Under the pieces are notes generated by a model. That model saw only the letters and a program-made list of their open reading frames with translations. It was not told where the DNA came from and searched no databases. Source: Opitutia bacterium (GTDB lineage: Bacteria; Verrucomicrobiota; Verrucomicrobiia; Opitutales; Opitutaceae). From it: a stretch of 64,000 nt of DNA. Location of the stretch: the NCBI GenBank assembly GCA_947449835.1, contig CANFSZ010000001.1:54140-118139 (forward strand), read 5' to 3'. Made by a program: the position numbers and the translations under genes. Shown piece after piece: positions 36,947 through 46,105 of this stretch (position 1 is its first letter; every line of letters begins with the position of its first letter).

Positions 36947-39262
36947 ATGTCTGACCAAAAAATAACCATCGAATTCAACGACAAGGTCGTCCGCCAATTC
37001 CTTCTCGCCTCCGTGATTTGGGGCGCCGTGGGCATGGTGGTCGGCACGCTTATCGCTGCCCAGCTCAATTACTGGCAGGTGAATTTTAATCTGCCCTGGC
37101 TCACGTTTGGCCGACTGCGTCCGCTGCACACCAACGCCGTGATTTTTGCTTTTGTGGGCAACATGATGTTCGCCGGCATTTATTATTCGACGCAGCGCCT
37201 TGTGAAGGCGCGACTGGCGAGTGATTTTCTTTCACAGCTCCATTTCTGGGGTTGGCAGCTTATCATCGTGGCGGCGGCGATCACGCTCCCGTTGGGATTC
37301 TCGCGCGGCAAGGAATACGCGGAGCTCATCTGGCCGATCGACATCGCCGTCACTCTGATTTGGGTGGTGTTTGCCGTTAACTTTTTTTGGACGCTGGCGA
37401 AGCGCCGGGAGCCGAGCCTTTACGTGGCGATATGGTTTTACATCGCGACGATCATCACGGTGGCGATGCTCTACATCGTTAATCACCTCTCGATTCCGAC
37501 GAGTTTACTTCACAGTTATCCGGTCTTCGGTGGGGTCCAGGATGCGCTCGTCCAATGGTGGTACGGGCACAACGCCGTCGCGTTTTTCCTTACTACGCCT
37601 ATTCTGGGTGTGATGTATTATTTTCTGCCGAAAGCGGCAGAGCGTCCGGTATATTCGTATCGTTTGTCGGTCATTCATTTTTGGTCGCTCGTATTTGTTT
37701 ATATTTGGGCTGGTCCGCATCATTTGTTGAACAGCGCTTTGCCCGGCTGGCTGCAGAACCTCGGCATGACGTTTTCGCTGATGCTCTGGGCTCCATCGTG
37801 GGGCGGCATGCTCAACGGGCTTCTCACCCTCCGCGGCGCCTGGGACAAACTGCGGACGGATCCCGTACTCAAGTTTTTCGCCGCAGCCGTCACGTTTTAC
37901 GGCATGTGTACTTTTGAAGGGCCGTTGCTTTCGATCAAATCGGTCAACGCCCTTGGTCATTACACCGATTGGATCATCGGACATGTCCACGGCGGCACGC
38001 TCGGCTGGAATGGATTCATGGCGGCCGGTATGATTTATTGGCTGCTCCCCCGGCTATGGAGCCGGCCGTTGCATTCGGTATCGCTCGCCAATCTGCACTT
38101 CTGGCTCGGGACGGTCGGTATTCTCCTCTACGTCGGCGCGATGTGGACGAGCGGGATTACCCAAGGCGTCATGCTCAACGCCACGACCGAAAATGGCACG
38201 CTCTTGGCCTATCCAAATTTTCTCGATACGCTTAACACGATACGTCCGATGATGTTGATGCGCGTGATCGGGGGTTCGCTGTATCTCGTGGGTTGGTTTC
38301 TGCTCATTTATAATCTTTGGAAAACCATCGCCACAGCTCAGCCCGTCAATGGCACCATCGAAGTGTTCGCCGACGAAGGTGTCATCGCCCACGAAGACAA
38401 AATCACGCTCCTCGGTACGTTTCTTAATCCGCCGGTGGCCTTCTCGATCTTCGGCGTGGGCTTCTCCTGCGCGTGGATGTTTGGCGGCGATATTTTGAGC
38501 ATCGCAGGAATGTTCGGCTTGTTACTCTGCGTCGTGTTGGCCTACGCGCACTTCGAGTCGCGCGGTAAAAAATGGGCCACGTGGTATGATCGTCTCCTGG
38601 TTAACTCCGCGCCTTTTACGATTCTCGTCGTCATTGCGGTCGCGGTCGGCGGACTGGTGCAAATCATCCCGACCGTGCTGGTGAATCGCGCGGCCAACCT
38701 CGAAGATCGCCGCCAGCTGCCTTACACGCCGCTCGAACTCGCCGGGCGCGATATTTTTGTGAGCGAAGGCTGTTATAATTGTCACTCGCAGATGATCCGC
38801 ACGCTCGTGCCCGATGTGCTCCGCTATGGTGATTACTCGCGCCTCGGTGAATCCATTTACGATCACCCATTTCAATGGGGTTCCAAACGCACCGGTCCAG
38901 ATCTGGCCCGCGTTGGCTCGAAATATCCCAACATCTGGCACCTGCGCCACATGGAAGATCCTCGCGCCATTTCCGTCGGATCCAACATGCCCAACTATCC
39001 TTGGCTGTTCACCAGCCCCACAGATGTAGCGGCACTCCCCGGGAAAATCGTCGTGCAACGCCAGCTGGGCGTGCCTTATCCCGCGTGGACTGATGCGCAG
39101 ATCACGGCCGACGTTAACCAACAAGCCAGAGCCATCGTGGAAGATCTGAAAACGGCCGGCGGAATGATCGCGCCCGACAAGCAGATCGTCGCCCTCATCG
39201 CCTATCTCCAGAAGCTCGGGAAATACGAGACCGTGGCCCCGCCATCCCGTGCCGCGCGTTAA
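36947..39262 (+). CDS. ccoNO: cbb3-type cytochrome c oxidase, fused subunits I and II
   Basis: The product has 771 residues, subunit I (CcoN) fused to subunit II (CcoO). The CcoN part (to about 480) has HTNAVIFAFVGNMMF (heme ligand His), YGHNAVAFFLTTPI (CuB His and nearby Tyr), GPHHLLN (His258/259, CuB) and HVHGG (His346/348, heme ligands). After an extra helix the CcoO part carries one heme c site, CYNCHSQMIR (Cys609-His613), and GPDLARVG. It is the high-affinity oxygen reductase core in the inner membrane. The fusion is known from Bacteroidetes and related groups. Confidence 0.95.
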   Translation: MSDQKITIEFNDKVVRQFLLASVIWGAVGMVVGTLIAAQLNYWQVNFNLPWLTFGRLRPLHTNAVIFAFVGNMMFAGIYYSTQRLVKARLASDFLSQLHFWGWQLIIVAAAITLPLGFSRGKEYAELIWPIDIAVTLIWVVFAVNFFWTLAKRREPSLYVAIWFYIATIITVAMLYIVNHLSIPTSLLHSYPVFGGVQDALVQWWYGHNAVAFFLTTPILGVMYYFLPKAAERPVYSYRLSVIHFWSLVFVYIWAGPHHLLNSALPGWLQNLGMTFSLMLWAPSWGGMLNGLLTLRGAWDKLRTDPVLKFFAAAVTFYGMCTFEGPLLSIKSVNALGHYTDWIIGHVHGGTLGWNGFMAAGMIYWLLPRLWSRPLHSVSLANLHFWLGTVGILLYVGAMWTSGITQGVMLNATTENGTLLAYPNFLDTLNTIRPMMLMRVIGGSLYLVGWFLLIYNLWKTIATAQPVNGTIEVFADEGVIAHEDKITLLGTFLNPPVAFSIFGVGFSCAWMFGGDILSIAGMFGLLLCVVLAYAHFESRGKKWATWYDRLLVNSAPFTILVVIAVAVGGLVQIIPTVLVNRAANLEDRRQLPYTPLELAGRDIFVSEGCYNCHSQMIRTLVPDVLRYGDYSRLGESIYDHPFQWGSKRTGPDLARVGSKYPNIWHLRHMEDPRAISVGSNMPNYPWLFTSPTDVAALPGKIVVQRQLGVPYPAWTDAQITADVNQQARAIVEDLKTAGGMIAPDKQIVALIAYLQKLGKYETVAPPSRAAR

Positions 39263-39304
39263 ACCGCTCATACTTCAACACGCACTCAACCGAGATTTTT
39301 CTCT

Positions 39305-39499
39305 ATGTTCCGCCGCCTCATTTTTGACGACTCTGCCACCTTGTTTACCCTCGTGGCGTTCATCACGGCTGTGTCCATTTTCGCCTCCATCAGTTGGCGC
39401 GCCTTGCGCATGAAACGCGCCCAACTCGCCCATTTCGAAAATCTGCCCTTCACCACGCCCACTCCTCCTGCTCGCCATGACACCGATCCCACCGCCTGA
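39305..39499 (+). CDS. CcoQ-like small membrane protein
   Basis: The product has 64 residues with one membrane segment (SATLFTLVAFITAVSIFASI) and a polar C-terminus. Its place between ccoNO and ccoP is that of CcoQ, which stabilises the cbb3 complex. Sequence similarity to CcoQ is weak, so position is the main evidence. Its last 23 bases overlap the start of ccoP. Confidence 0.6.
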   Translation: MFRRLIFDDSATLFTLVAFITAVSIFASISWRALRMKRAQLAHFENLPFTTPTPPARHDTDPTA

Positions 39500-40049
39500 A
39501 GACGAGACTCTCCGTCACCATTCCTTCGACGGCATCCAGGAATTCGACAAACGCCTCCCCAACTGGTGGCTGATGACCCTCTACGGCGCGATCCTCTTCT
39601 GGGTTGGATATTGGGCTTATTTTCAATGGTTTCACGTCGGTCTCGACGGCCCCCAAGCAGTGACGCGCGAGATGACCAAAATCGAGGCCGCGCGACTTGC
39701 CGCCGCACCCACCACGGACAACGCAAGCCTTTGGAAAATGAGTCGGAATCCCGTCATTGTTGAGGCTGGCCGCACTACGTTTAACACGCTGTGCGCGAGT
39801 TGCCACACAGAGAAACTGACCGGAGCCATCGGCCCCAATCTCGTGGACCATCTCTGGATTCACGGTGGCACGCCCACGGAAATTTACGCGACTTTGGAAA
39901 AAGGTGTGCTCGCCAAAGGCATGCCCGCGTGGGTTCCCGTGATTGGCGCCAAAAAATCCGCGGAAGCTGTCGCCTACATTTTGAGTTTTCACCAAGAAGG
40001 TGAACCCATCGAGGTGCAAGCCGCGTGGATTCCCCAAGCCCCGAAATAA
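39477..40049 (+). CDS. ccoP: cbb3-type oxidase subunit III (mono-heme CcoP)
   Basis: The product has 190 residues. The N-terminal part has the CcoP pattern HSFDGIQEFDKRLPNWW followed by one membrane helix (TLYGAILFWVGYWAYFQWF). One cytochrome c domain follows with CASCH (Cys106-His110) and KGMPAW, supplying the distal Met. Typical proteobacterial CcoP has two heme c domains in about 300 residues; here only one is present, so electrons enter by a shorter path. Confidence 0.93.
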   Translation: MTPIPPPEDETLRHHSFDGIQEFDKRLPNWWLMTLYGAILFWVGYWAYFQWFHVGLDGPQAVTREMTKIEAARLAAAPTTDNASLWKMSRNPVIVEAGRTTFNTLCASCHTEKLTGAIGPNLVDHLWIHGGTPTEIYATLEKGVLAKGMPAWVPVIGAKKSAEAVAYILSFHQEGEPIEVQAAWIPQAPK

Positions 40050-40052
40050 TTA

Positions 40053-41477
40053 ATGTCGCTGCCTCCGCTCCCACCCAATCGCGATTCTGTCACCACGATC
40101 CGCGATGATGGCTCCAGGGCTTTTTTGTATCCGGCCGACGCGCATGGACGATTTGCGCGCGCGCGGCAGTGGTCGGCGGCGTTTCTAATCGTTTTTTACC
40201 TCTCGTTGCCCTGGATCAAAATCAACGGCTACCCGGCAGTTTTTCTCGATTTAAACGAGCGCCATTTCCACCTCTTTGGTCTCACCTTTGCGGCGCAAGA
40301 TTTGTGGCTGATTTTTTTCCTGATCACGGGCCTCGGCTATTCGCTGTTTTTCATCACGGCTTTGTTCGGGCGCATCTGGTGTGGTTGGGCGTGCCCGCAC
40401 ACCGTGTTTCTGGATCACGTTTATCGCCGGATTGAGCGCTGGATCGACGGCGACGCGGTGCAACGCCGCGCCTTGAGGGAAGCGCCTTTGAACGCCGCCA
40501 AATTTTTCAAACGACTTCTGAAACACACGCTCTACGTGCTGGTTTCAGCGGTGATCACTCACTTGTTTTTCGCCTATTTTGTGTCGTTGCCCACGGTCTG
40601 GGCGATGATGAAAGAAGCGCCGGCGGAGCATTGGGCGGCGTTTGGTTTCATGGCGGTGTACACGGGCGGACTCTATTTCAATTTCGCGTGGTTTCGGGAG
40701 CAGCTTTGCATCGTCATTTGTCCTTACGGGCGCATGCAATCGGCGCTGATCGACAGTCATTCTTTAGTGGTCGGCTACGATGCGCAACGCGGCGAGCCGC
40801 GCGGTAAGCCGGGCACGCCAGACGCGGGTGATTGCGTTTCTTGCAATCGTTGCGTGCACGTTTGCCCGACGGGGATCGATATCCGGCAAGGCCTCCAAAT
40901 GGAGTGCATCGGTTGCACTGCTTGTATCGATGCGTGCGACGCCGTTATGACCAAACTCAAACGTCCTGCCGGTCTCATTCGCTATGATTCGCAGGCGGCG
41001 TTTGCTGGTAACATCACGCGTTGGTTGCGCCCGCGTACATTTCTTTACGGCGCGCTCCTGGCGGCGGGCGCGGGTGTCGCGCTTTGGGCTATTTCTACGA
41101 TCCGGCCGGCCAATCTCGGCCTCACGCGCATGACGGGCGCGCCCTACATCGTGAGCGAGGATTTTGTGCGCAACCAGTTCCTCGTGCGCATCGTCAACAA
41201 ACGCAACCAAGCCGTGCGCTACGTCTTGCATTTAAATCGAGCGCCGGCCGGTCTACAGCAGACGGGCCTCACGACGGTCTTTGCGGTACCCGCGCTTTCG
41301 GAAACGGTGCAACCTTTGGTACTCCAGTTGCCTAAAAAAAATTACCACGGCCCTTTTATTTTTGAAATACAAGTGGAGGATGAAGCCGCGCGGTTTCATC
41401 TCGAGCGCAACGTGGAGTTTCTAGGTCCTGACGCCAAACTCTCCTTCGAAGAAAAAGACGGAAAACGTGAGCACTAA
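40053..41477 (+). CDS. ccoG: Cytochrome c oxidase accessory protein CcoG (FixG)
   Basis: The product has 474 residues. It has about five membrane segments, the FixG motif GRIWCGWACPHTVFLDH, and two 4Fe-4S sites in the polyferredoxin part: CVSCNRCVHVCP and CIGCTACIDACD. The C-terminal third is an Ig-like periplasmic domain. CcoG is thought to reduce Cu(II) for cbb3-oxidase assembly. It starts 3 bases after ccoP and ends inside the next small gene. Confidence 0.95.
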   Translation: MSLPPLPPNRDSVTTIRDDGSRAFLYPADAHGRFARARQWSAAFLIVFYLSLPWIKINGYPAVFLDLNERHFHLFGLTFAAQDLWLIFFLITGLGYSLFFITALFGRIWCGWACPHTVFLDHVYRRIERWIDGDAVQRRALREAPLNAAKFFKRLLKHTLYVLVSAVITHLFFAYFVSLPTVWAMMKEAPAEHWAAFGFMAVYTGGLYFNFAWFREQLCIVICPYGRMQSALIDSHSLVVGYDAQRGEPRGKPGTPDAGDCVSCNRCVHVCPTGIDIRQGLQMECIGCTACIDACDAVMTKLKRPAGLIRYDSQAAFAGNITRWLRPRTFLYGALLAAGAGVALWAISTIRPANLGLTRMTGAPYIVSEDFVRNQFLVRIVNKRNQAVRYVLHLNRAPAGLQQTGLTTVFAVPALSETVQPLVLQLPKKNYHGPFIFEIQVEDEAARFHLERNVEFLGPDAKLSFEEKDGKREH

Positions 41478-41625
41478 GATCCAAACTCCATCTGATTCGA
41501 AAAATACTCGGCTGATCTGGATCGTGGTCGCGATCTTTGTGCTGCAGATCGCCGTCTGGGTTGGCTGGATCACATTCGCCGCGCAGCACAAGGTCGCCGA
41601 GGTGCCGCTCGCCACGGCGCGTTGA
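41467..41625 (+). CDS. 52-residue membrane protein in the FixH position
   Basis: A GTG at 41467, overlapping the end of ccoG by 11 bases, opens a frame of 52 codons ending in TGA at 41623-41625, five bases before the next gene. The product has a polar N-terminus (STKIQTPSDSKNTR), one membrane segment (LIWIVVAIFVLQIAVWVGWI) and a short polar tail. It sits where FixH/CcoH is usually encoded but is much shorter and has no FixH domain. Tight packing supports it as a real gene. Confidence 0.65.
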   Translation: MSTKIQTPSDSKNTRLIWIVVAIFVLQIAVWVGWITFAAQHKVAEVPLATAR

Positions 41626-41629
41626 GCGT

Positions 41630-42325
41630 ATGGAATTCGCCGCCATCAATTCGCCATCCGCGGCACTCGTGGCCGGATTAGTGACCAGTCTCCACTGTGC
41701 TGGCATGTGCGGACCCTTGGCCTGCTCGCTCATGCCCGTGCGCGGCGATCGCGCCGACGCCCAGACCGTGAGCACCGTCTATCATGTTGCGCGACTCACG
41801 AGCTATGCGTTGCTCGGAGCCTTGGCCGGCGGTCTCGGCCGCGTGCCGCTCACGTGGATCTCAGAGTCTGCCCTGCGCTGGTTGCCCTGGATTACGGTGG
41901 TGTTTTTCATCGCGCTGGCGTTGCGTTGGGATCGCTTCATACCGCGAATTCCTAGACTGGGGCGCTGGATTTTGCGTTTGCAAGGCTGGCTGCGGACACG
42001 TCCGCGGACTCAAGCCGCCGCGGCGCTCGGATTCGCGACACCTTTGCTGCCCTGTGGCCCCCTTTACTTCCTAATCGCCCTAGCGACCTTGTCGGGCTCG
42101 GCGTTACGCGGGTTGGAGTTCATGATCGCGTTTGGGCTCGGAACCGTGCCGTTGCTGTGGCTCGCGCAAGGTCAGTTTCAATGGGTGCGCGCTAAATTAT
42201 CGCCGCTCTGGCTGGCGCGCACGCGCACCGTGCTCGCGTTGACGGCGGCGGCGGTCGTGGCTTGGCGGCTGCGGGCCACGCTCGGTTTCGCCGGCCCCGA
42301 TCCCTCGTCGTTGATCTGTTTTTGA
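41630..42325 (+). CDS. Sulfite exporter TauE/SafE family protein (cbb3-associated)
   Basis: The product has 231 residues from ATG 41630 and about six hydrophobic segments. AGLVTSLHCAGMCGPLACSL and FATPLLPCGPLYFLIALA are the hallmarks of the SafE/CcoH-like proteins (DsbD_2/UreH-type) commonly found between ccoG and ccoI. They are proposed to help copper or cofactor delivery to cbb3 oxidase. It starts 4 bases after the 52-codon gene and ends 2 bases before ccoI. Confidence 0.9.
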   Translation: MEFAAINSPSAALVAGLVTSLHCAGMCGPLACSLMPVRGDRADAQTVSTVYHVARLTSYALLGALAGGLGRVPLTWISESALRWLPWITVVFFIALALRWDRFIPRIPRLGRWILRLQGWLRTRPRTQAAAALGFATPLLPCGPLYFLIALATLSGSALRGLEFMIAFGLGTVPLLWLAQGQFQWVRAKLSPLWLARTRTVLALTAAAVVAWRLRATLGFAGPDPSSLICF

Positions 42326-42327
42326 AG

Positions 42328-44733
42328 ATGAATGTGGCACTAAGCTCCGAGCCGATCACCCCGCCAGTAGCTGCCGCCCCCGTGGTCGCGGCGGCGCGAG
42401 GCAAGCCGATGTGCCGACATTGTGGCGCGACGTTGATTGACGCGCGAATGATGGAGTCGGGCTTCTGCTGCGCGGGTTGCAGTTACGTCTTTCGTCTCGT
42501 GCACGAACAAGGTTTGTCAGGTTATTATCGCATCAAGGATCAGATTACGGTGCCCGCGGATGCGGCGGTGTTTCAGGCCCGGGATTACGCTTGGTTGGAA
42601 GCGGCGCAACGCGCGGCGGAGTTGGTGGCGACGGAATCGCGCCGTCCGCCCGAGCTGGTTTTGGATTTGCAAGGCGTGTCGTGTGCGGGGTGCGTGTGGT
42701 TGATCGAGCGTTTGTTCGCTCAGCAGGCCGGCGCGCGCGATATCGTGGCCAACGCGCAACTCGGGACGGTGCGCTGGCGTTGGATCATAGGAGCGTTCGA
42801 TGGCGTGGCTTTGGCGCGGATGTTGCAGGCGTTTGGGTATTTGGTGGGGCCGTTGGGTGAGGCGCGGGCGGAGCCGGAAAGTCGCGGGCTGGCGAAACGC
42901 ATTGGCTTGTGCACGGCCTTCGCAATGAACGTGATGTTGTTCACGGTTCCGGTTTATTTTGGAATGGAACCGTCGTTCGAATATGCGCGCTTGTTTGGGT
43001 TGTTGTCGCTGGTGTTTGCGTCGCTGAGTTTTTTGGTGGGGGGAATTTATTTTCTCTCGCGAGCCGTGCGGGCATTGCGCGTCAGGGCGATGCACATTGA
43101 TTTGCCGATCGGGCTCGGGATCGTGGGGGCTTATGTGGGCTCGCTCTATGGGTGGTTTGCAGGCGAAGCGCGTTTTGTGTACTTTGATTTTGTGAGCGGG
43201 TTTATCCTGCTGATGCTGATCGGGCGTTGGGCGCAAGTCGTGGCGGTGGAGCGAAACCAACGGCGTTTGCTGGCGTTGCAGTCGAAGCCGCCGCGGGTGT
43301 TGACGGAGGACGCGGGTGAGGTCGCGCCGGAGGCGTTGCGCGTTGGGCAGGTTTACTTGTTGCACGCGGGTCAGACGAATCCGGTCGAAGCGCAACTTGG
43401 CGCGGACGGTGCGAGCGTTTCGCTGGCCTCGATCAATGGCGAGGCGGAGCCGCGAGTGTTAGCGCCGGGGGCGCGGGTGGCGGCGGGCGCGGTCAACCTC
43501 GGCCTGAGGCCGCTGCGGCTCACCGCGAGGCAGACGTGGCGGGAATCGTTGCTCGCGCAGTTGTTGCAGACGCCCGAGCGGGCCGGGGCGCGTGATCGCT
43601 GGATTGAAAAAATTGTGCGCGGCTACATCGGTGGAATTCTCGGGATCGCGCTGTTGGCGGGCGTGGGTTGGTGGTGGGGGACAGGGGATGCGTTGCGCAC
43701 GTGGGCGGTGGTGACGGCGGTGCTCGTGGTGTCGTGTCCGTGTGCGGTGGCGTTGGCCTTTCCGCTGGCGGATGAGATGGCGACGGTAGCGTTGCGCCGG
43801 CGCGGCGTGTTTGTGCGCGAGGAAGCGCTATGGACAAAGCTCGGGCGTGTGCGGCAGATCGTGTTTGATAAAACGGGGACGCTGACGCTGGAGACGCCGG
43901 TGTTGAAAAATCCCGAGGCTTTGCGGGGGCTGGAGCCTTCGGCGCGGGCTGCGTTGTACGCGTTGGTGCGCGATAATCCGCATCCGGTGAGTCAGGCCCT
44001 TTTGGAGAATCTTTTAGCGACGGGAACTCCCGACGTGTTGGTGGGAGAGGTGACGGAAGTCGTCGGTTGCGGAGTAGAGACTGGTGAGTGGTCGTTGGGC
44101 CGCGCGGGCTGGCGCGGGGCGCCACGGTGGGAGGGCGCGACGGTGTTGGCGCGGGCAGGCGCGGTGGTGGCGGAATTTGTTTTTGCGGATACGGTGCGGG
44201 CCGACGCCCGCGCAGAAGTAGCGGCGTTGCGGCGGCGCGGGTTGGTGGTGCAAATTTTGAGCGGAGATCGGCGGGAGAAAGTGGCCGCGTTGGTCGAAGA
44301 GTTGGGGCTGCCCGCGAGTTGTGGTTTGGGGGAACTCTCGCCGCAGGCAAAGGCGGCGTGGTTCATCGGAGACAGGGCCACGGATGCGCTGATGCTCGGT
44401 GATGGAGCGAATGACAGCTTGGCGTTTGATCGCGCGTGGTGTCGTGGGACGCCGGTGATTCACCGCGGGTTGCTCGAGCAGAAGGCAGATTTTTATTATC
44501 TCGGCCGCGGGATTGGCGGCATCCGAGCGCTCTTCGAAGTGGATACGGTGCGCCGACGGACGCAGAGCGTGATACTGGTGTTTTCTGTTTTTTATAACGT
44601 ACTCGCCGTCGGTCTAGCTGTGGCGGGAAAAATGAATCCGCTGATCGCGGCGATTTTGATGCCGGTCAATTCGCTGGCGACGCTCGCGATCGTGACGGGT
44701 GGGATGCGTCGCGTGTTTCGTCCGGCGCGCTAG
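42328..44733 (+). CDS. ccoI: Copper-type P1B ATPase CcoI (FixI)
   Basis: The product has 801 residues. The N-terminus has CRHCGATL and FCCAGCSYVFRLVHEQG, the zinc-finger-like segment of CcoI proteins, then an HMA domain with VSCAGCVWLIERLF. The membrane CPC motif is at Cys470-Cys472, and the phosphorylated Asp is in DKTGTLTLETP (Asp514). The actuator loop reads INGEAEP instead of the usual TGES form, and the hinge reads GDGANDS instead of GDGINDSPAL. CcoI delivers copper for CuB assembly. It is the last gene of the cbb3 operon; its TAG overlaps the next gene's TAG. Confidence 0.92.
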   Translation: MNVALSSEPITPPVAAAPVVAAARGKPMCRHCGATLIDARMMESGFCCAGCSYVFRLVHEQGLSGYYRIKDQITVPADAAVFQARDYAWLEAAQRAAELVATESRRPPELVLDLQGVSCAGCVWLIERLFAQQAGARDIVANAQLGTVRWRWIIGAFDGVALARMLQAFGYLVGPLGEARAEPESRGLAKRIGLCTAFAMNVMLFTVPVYFGMEPSFEYARLFGLLSLVFASLSFLVGGIYFLSRAVRALRVRAMHIDLPIGLGIVGAYVGSLYGWFAGEARFVYFDFVSGFILLMLIGRWAQVVAVERNQRRLLALQSKPPRVLTEDAGEVAPEALRVGQVYLLHAGQTNPVEAQLGADGASVSLASINGEAEPRVLAPGARVAAGAVNLGLRPLRLTARQTWRESLLAQLLQTPERAGARDRWIEKIVRGYIGGILGIALLAGVGWWWGTGDALRTWAVVTAVLVVSCPCAVALAFPLADEMATVALRRRGVFVREEALWTKLGRVRQIVFDKTGTLTLETPVLKNPEALRGLEPSARAALYALVRDNPHPVSQALLENLLATGTPDVLVGEVTEVVGCGVETGEWSLGRAGWRGAPRWEGATVLARAGAVVAEFVFADTVRADARAEVAALRRRGLVVQILSGDRREKVAALVEELGLPASCGLGELSPQAKAAWFIGDRATDALMLGDGANDSLAFDRAWCRGTPVIHRGLLEQKADFYYLGRGIGGIRALFEVDTVRRRTQSVILVFSVFYNVLAVGLAVAGKMNPLIAAILMPVNSLATLAIVTGGMRRVFRPAR

Positions 44734-45998
44734 AGAGTTTTGGGGATTTCGGCGGTTAGGTTTTCAGGGGCGCCGGCCGTGACGAGGATGTTGTCTTCGA
44801 TGCGCACGCCGCCGAGCTGCTGGTAAGAATCCACGAGCGGCCAGTTGACGCAGTCGTGGTAGGTCGCGCGGCGCACCGGGTCTTGGAGGAGCGGCGGGAT
44901 AAAATAGAGGCCGGGCTCAATGGTGACGACGTAGCCGGGCTGGAGCGGCAGATCCATGCGCAACGTGCGGAGCGAAGGCCGGGGATTTTTGGTGCGACCG
45001 GGGAGGAGGCCGCTGGCATCGCGCACGCCGAGGCCGACCATGTGCCCGAGGCCGTGGGGAAAAAAAAGCGTGTGGGCCTCTTGTTCGACGAGCGAAGTCG
45101 GCGAGCCGCGCATGACACCCATGGCGACGAGGCCCGCGACCATTTCGACGGCGCAGGCGAGGTGAATGTGGGTCCACTCGGCGCCAGCGATGCAGCGGCT
45201 GATCGCGCGTTCTTGGGCGTGAAGGACGATTTGATAGAGGTCGCGTTGAAAGGGGTCCGGCTGACCGACGACGTAGGTGCGGGTGACATCGGCGGTGTAG
45301 CGACCGATCGCGGCCCCGGCGTCCACGAGGACAAAATCACCGCTGCGTGTCCGGCGGGCCGAGGGCGAAAAATGGAGGACGGCGGAGTTGGAACCGGTCC
45401 CGACGATGCTGCCATAGCCGGGACGCGTTCCACCGGCGCGGAAAAATTCGGCTTCGAGTTCGATTTGAATCGCCCGTTCTGTGGTGTCGGGGCGGATCAT
45501 ACGTGAGAGCTGCGCATAGCCGGAAGCGGTGGCGGAACAGGCGGCGCGCAACAGCTCGAGCTCATGGTCGTCTTTGGGGCGGCGGGCGTGATGAAAGTGT
45601 TCGCGGATGCGGGTGTTGAGCGCGGCATCAAGCGGGATATCGGGCCGTGGCGCGCCGAGTTGGGCGACGGGTCGACCGGCGCGGGCGGCGAGCCACGATG
45701 CGAAATCGGCGAGCGGAAGACCGGGGAGTTGAGCGCTGCCTTCCCAAACGCGTTCGGCTTCAGTCACGGCTGGGACGAAAGAAAGCCATTCGCCGTCGCG
45801 GGGATCGTACGCGACGACGCCGTCGGGGCATTCGAGTTCGGTGAGATAAAAATATTCAGCGTGGCTTTGGAAGGGATAGGTTTGGTCGCTGTTTTCGGGG
45901 AGCGGAATGGGGCGGCCAGCGCCGACGACGAGTAGGGCATCATCCAGAGGCAGGCTGGCGGCGACACGCAGACGGCGAGGGGAAAGGAAATCGCTCAT
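44730..45998 (-). CDS. Aminopeptidase P family protein (M24B)
   Basis: The enzyme would remove N-terminal residues preceding proline. It has 422 residues with a creatinase-like N-terminal domain and the pita-bread catalytic domain. Dinuclear metal ligands are visible in FVLVDAGAAIGRYTADVTRT (two Asp), FFPHGLGHMVGLGVRD (His) and YVVTIEPGLYFIP (Glu), with a last Glu in GGVRIEDN. It ends against the convergent ccoI gene. A second M24 protein is encoded at 51213-52439. Confidence 0.9.
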   Translation of the reverse strand: MSDFLSPRRLRVAASLPLDDALLVVGAGRPIPLPENSDQTYPFQSHAEYFYLTELECPDGVVAYDPRDGEWLSFVPAVTEAERVWEGSAQLPGLPLADFASWLAARAGRPVAQLGAPRPDIPLDAALNTRIREHFHHARRPKDDHELELLRAACSATASGYAQLSRMIRPDTTERAIQIELEAEFFRAGGTRPGYGSIVGTGSNSAVLHFSPSARRTRSGDFVLVDAGAAIGRYTADVTRTYVVGQPDPFQRDLYQIVLHAQERAISRCIAGAEWTHIHLACAVEMVAGLVAMGVMRGSPTSLVEQEAHTLFFPHGLGHMVGLGVRDASGLLPGRTKNPRPSLRTLRMDLPLQPGYVVTIEPGLYFIPPLLQDPVRRATYHDCVNWPLVDSYQQLGGVRIEDNILVTAGAPENLTAEIPKTL

Positions 45999-46105
45999 GA
46001 GGTGCGACGTTGGTATTTTAGCGCTTCGGCGGCAAGGCTGGGGCGGGCTTAGGCTCTTAAAGTGAGCTGGCTTTTTGGGACGCGTTTGTTCAGGGTGTAC
46101 GCGCT

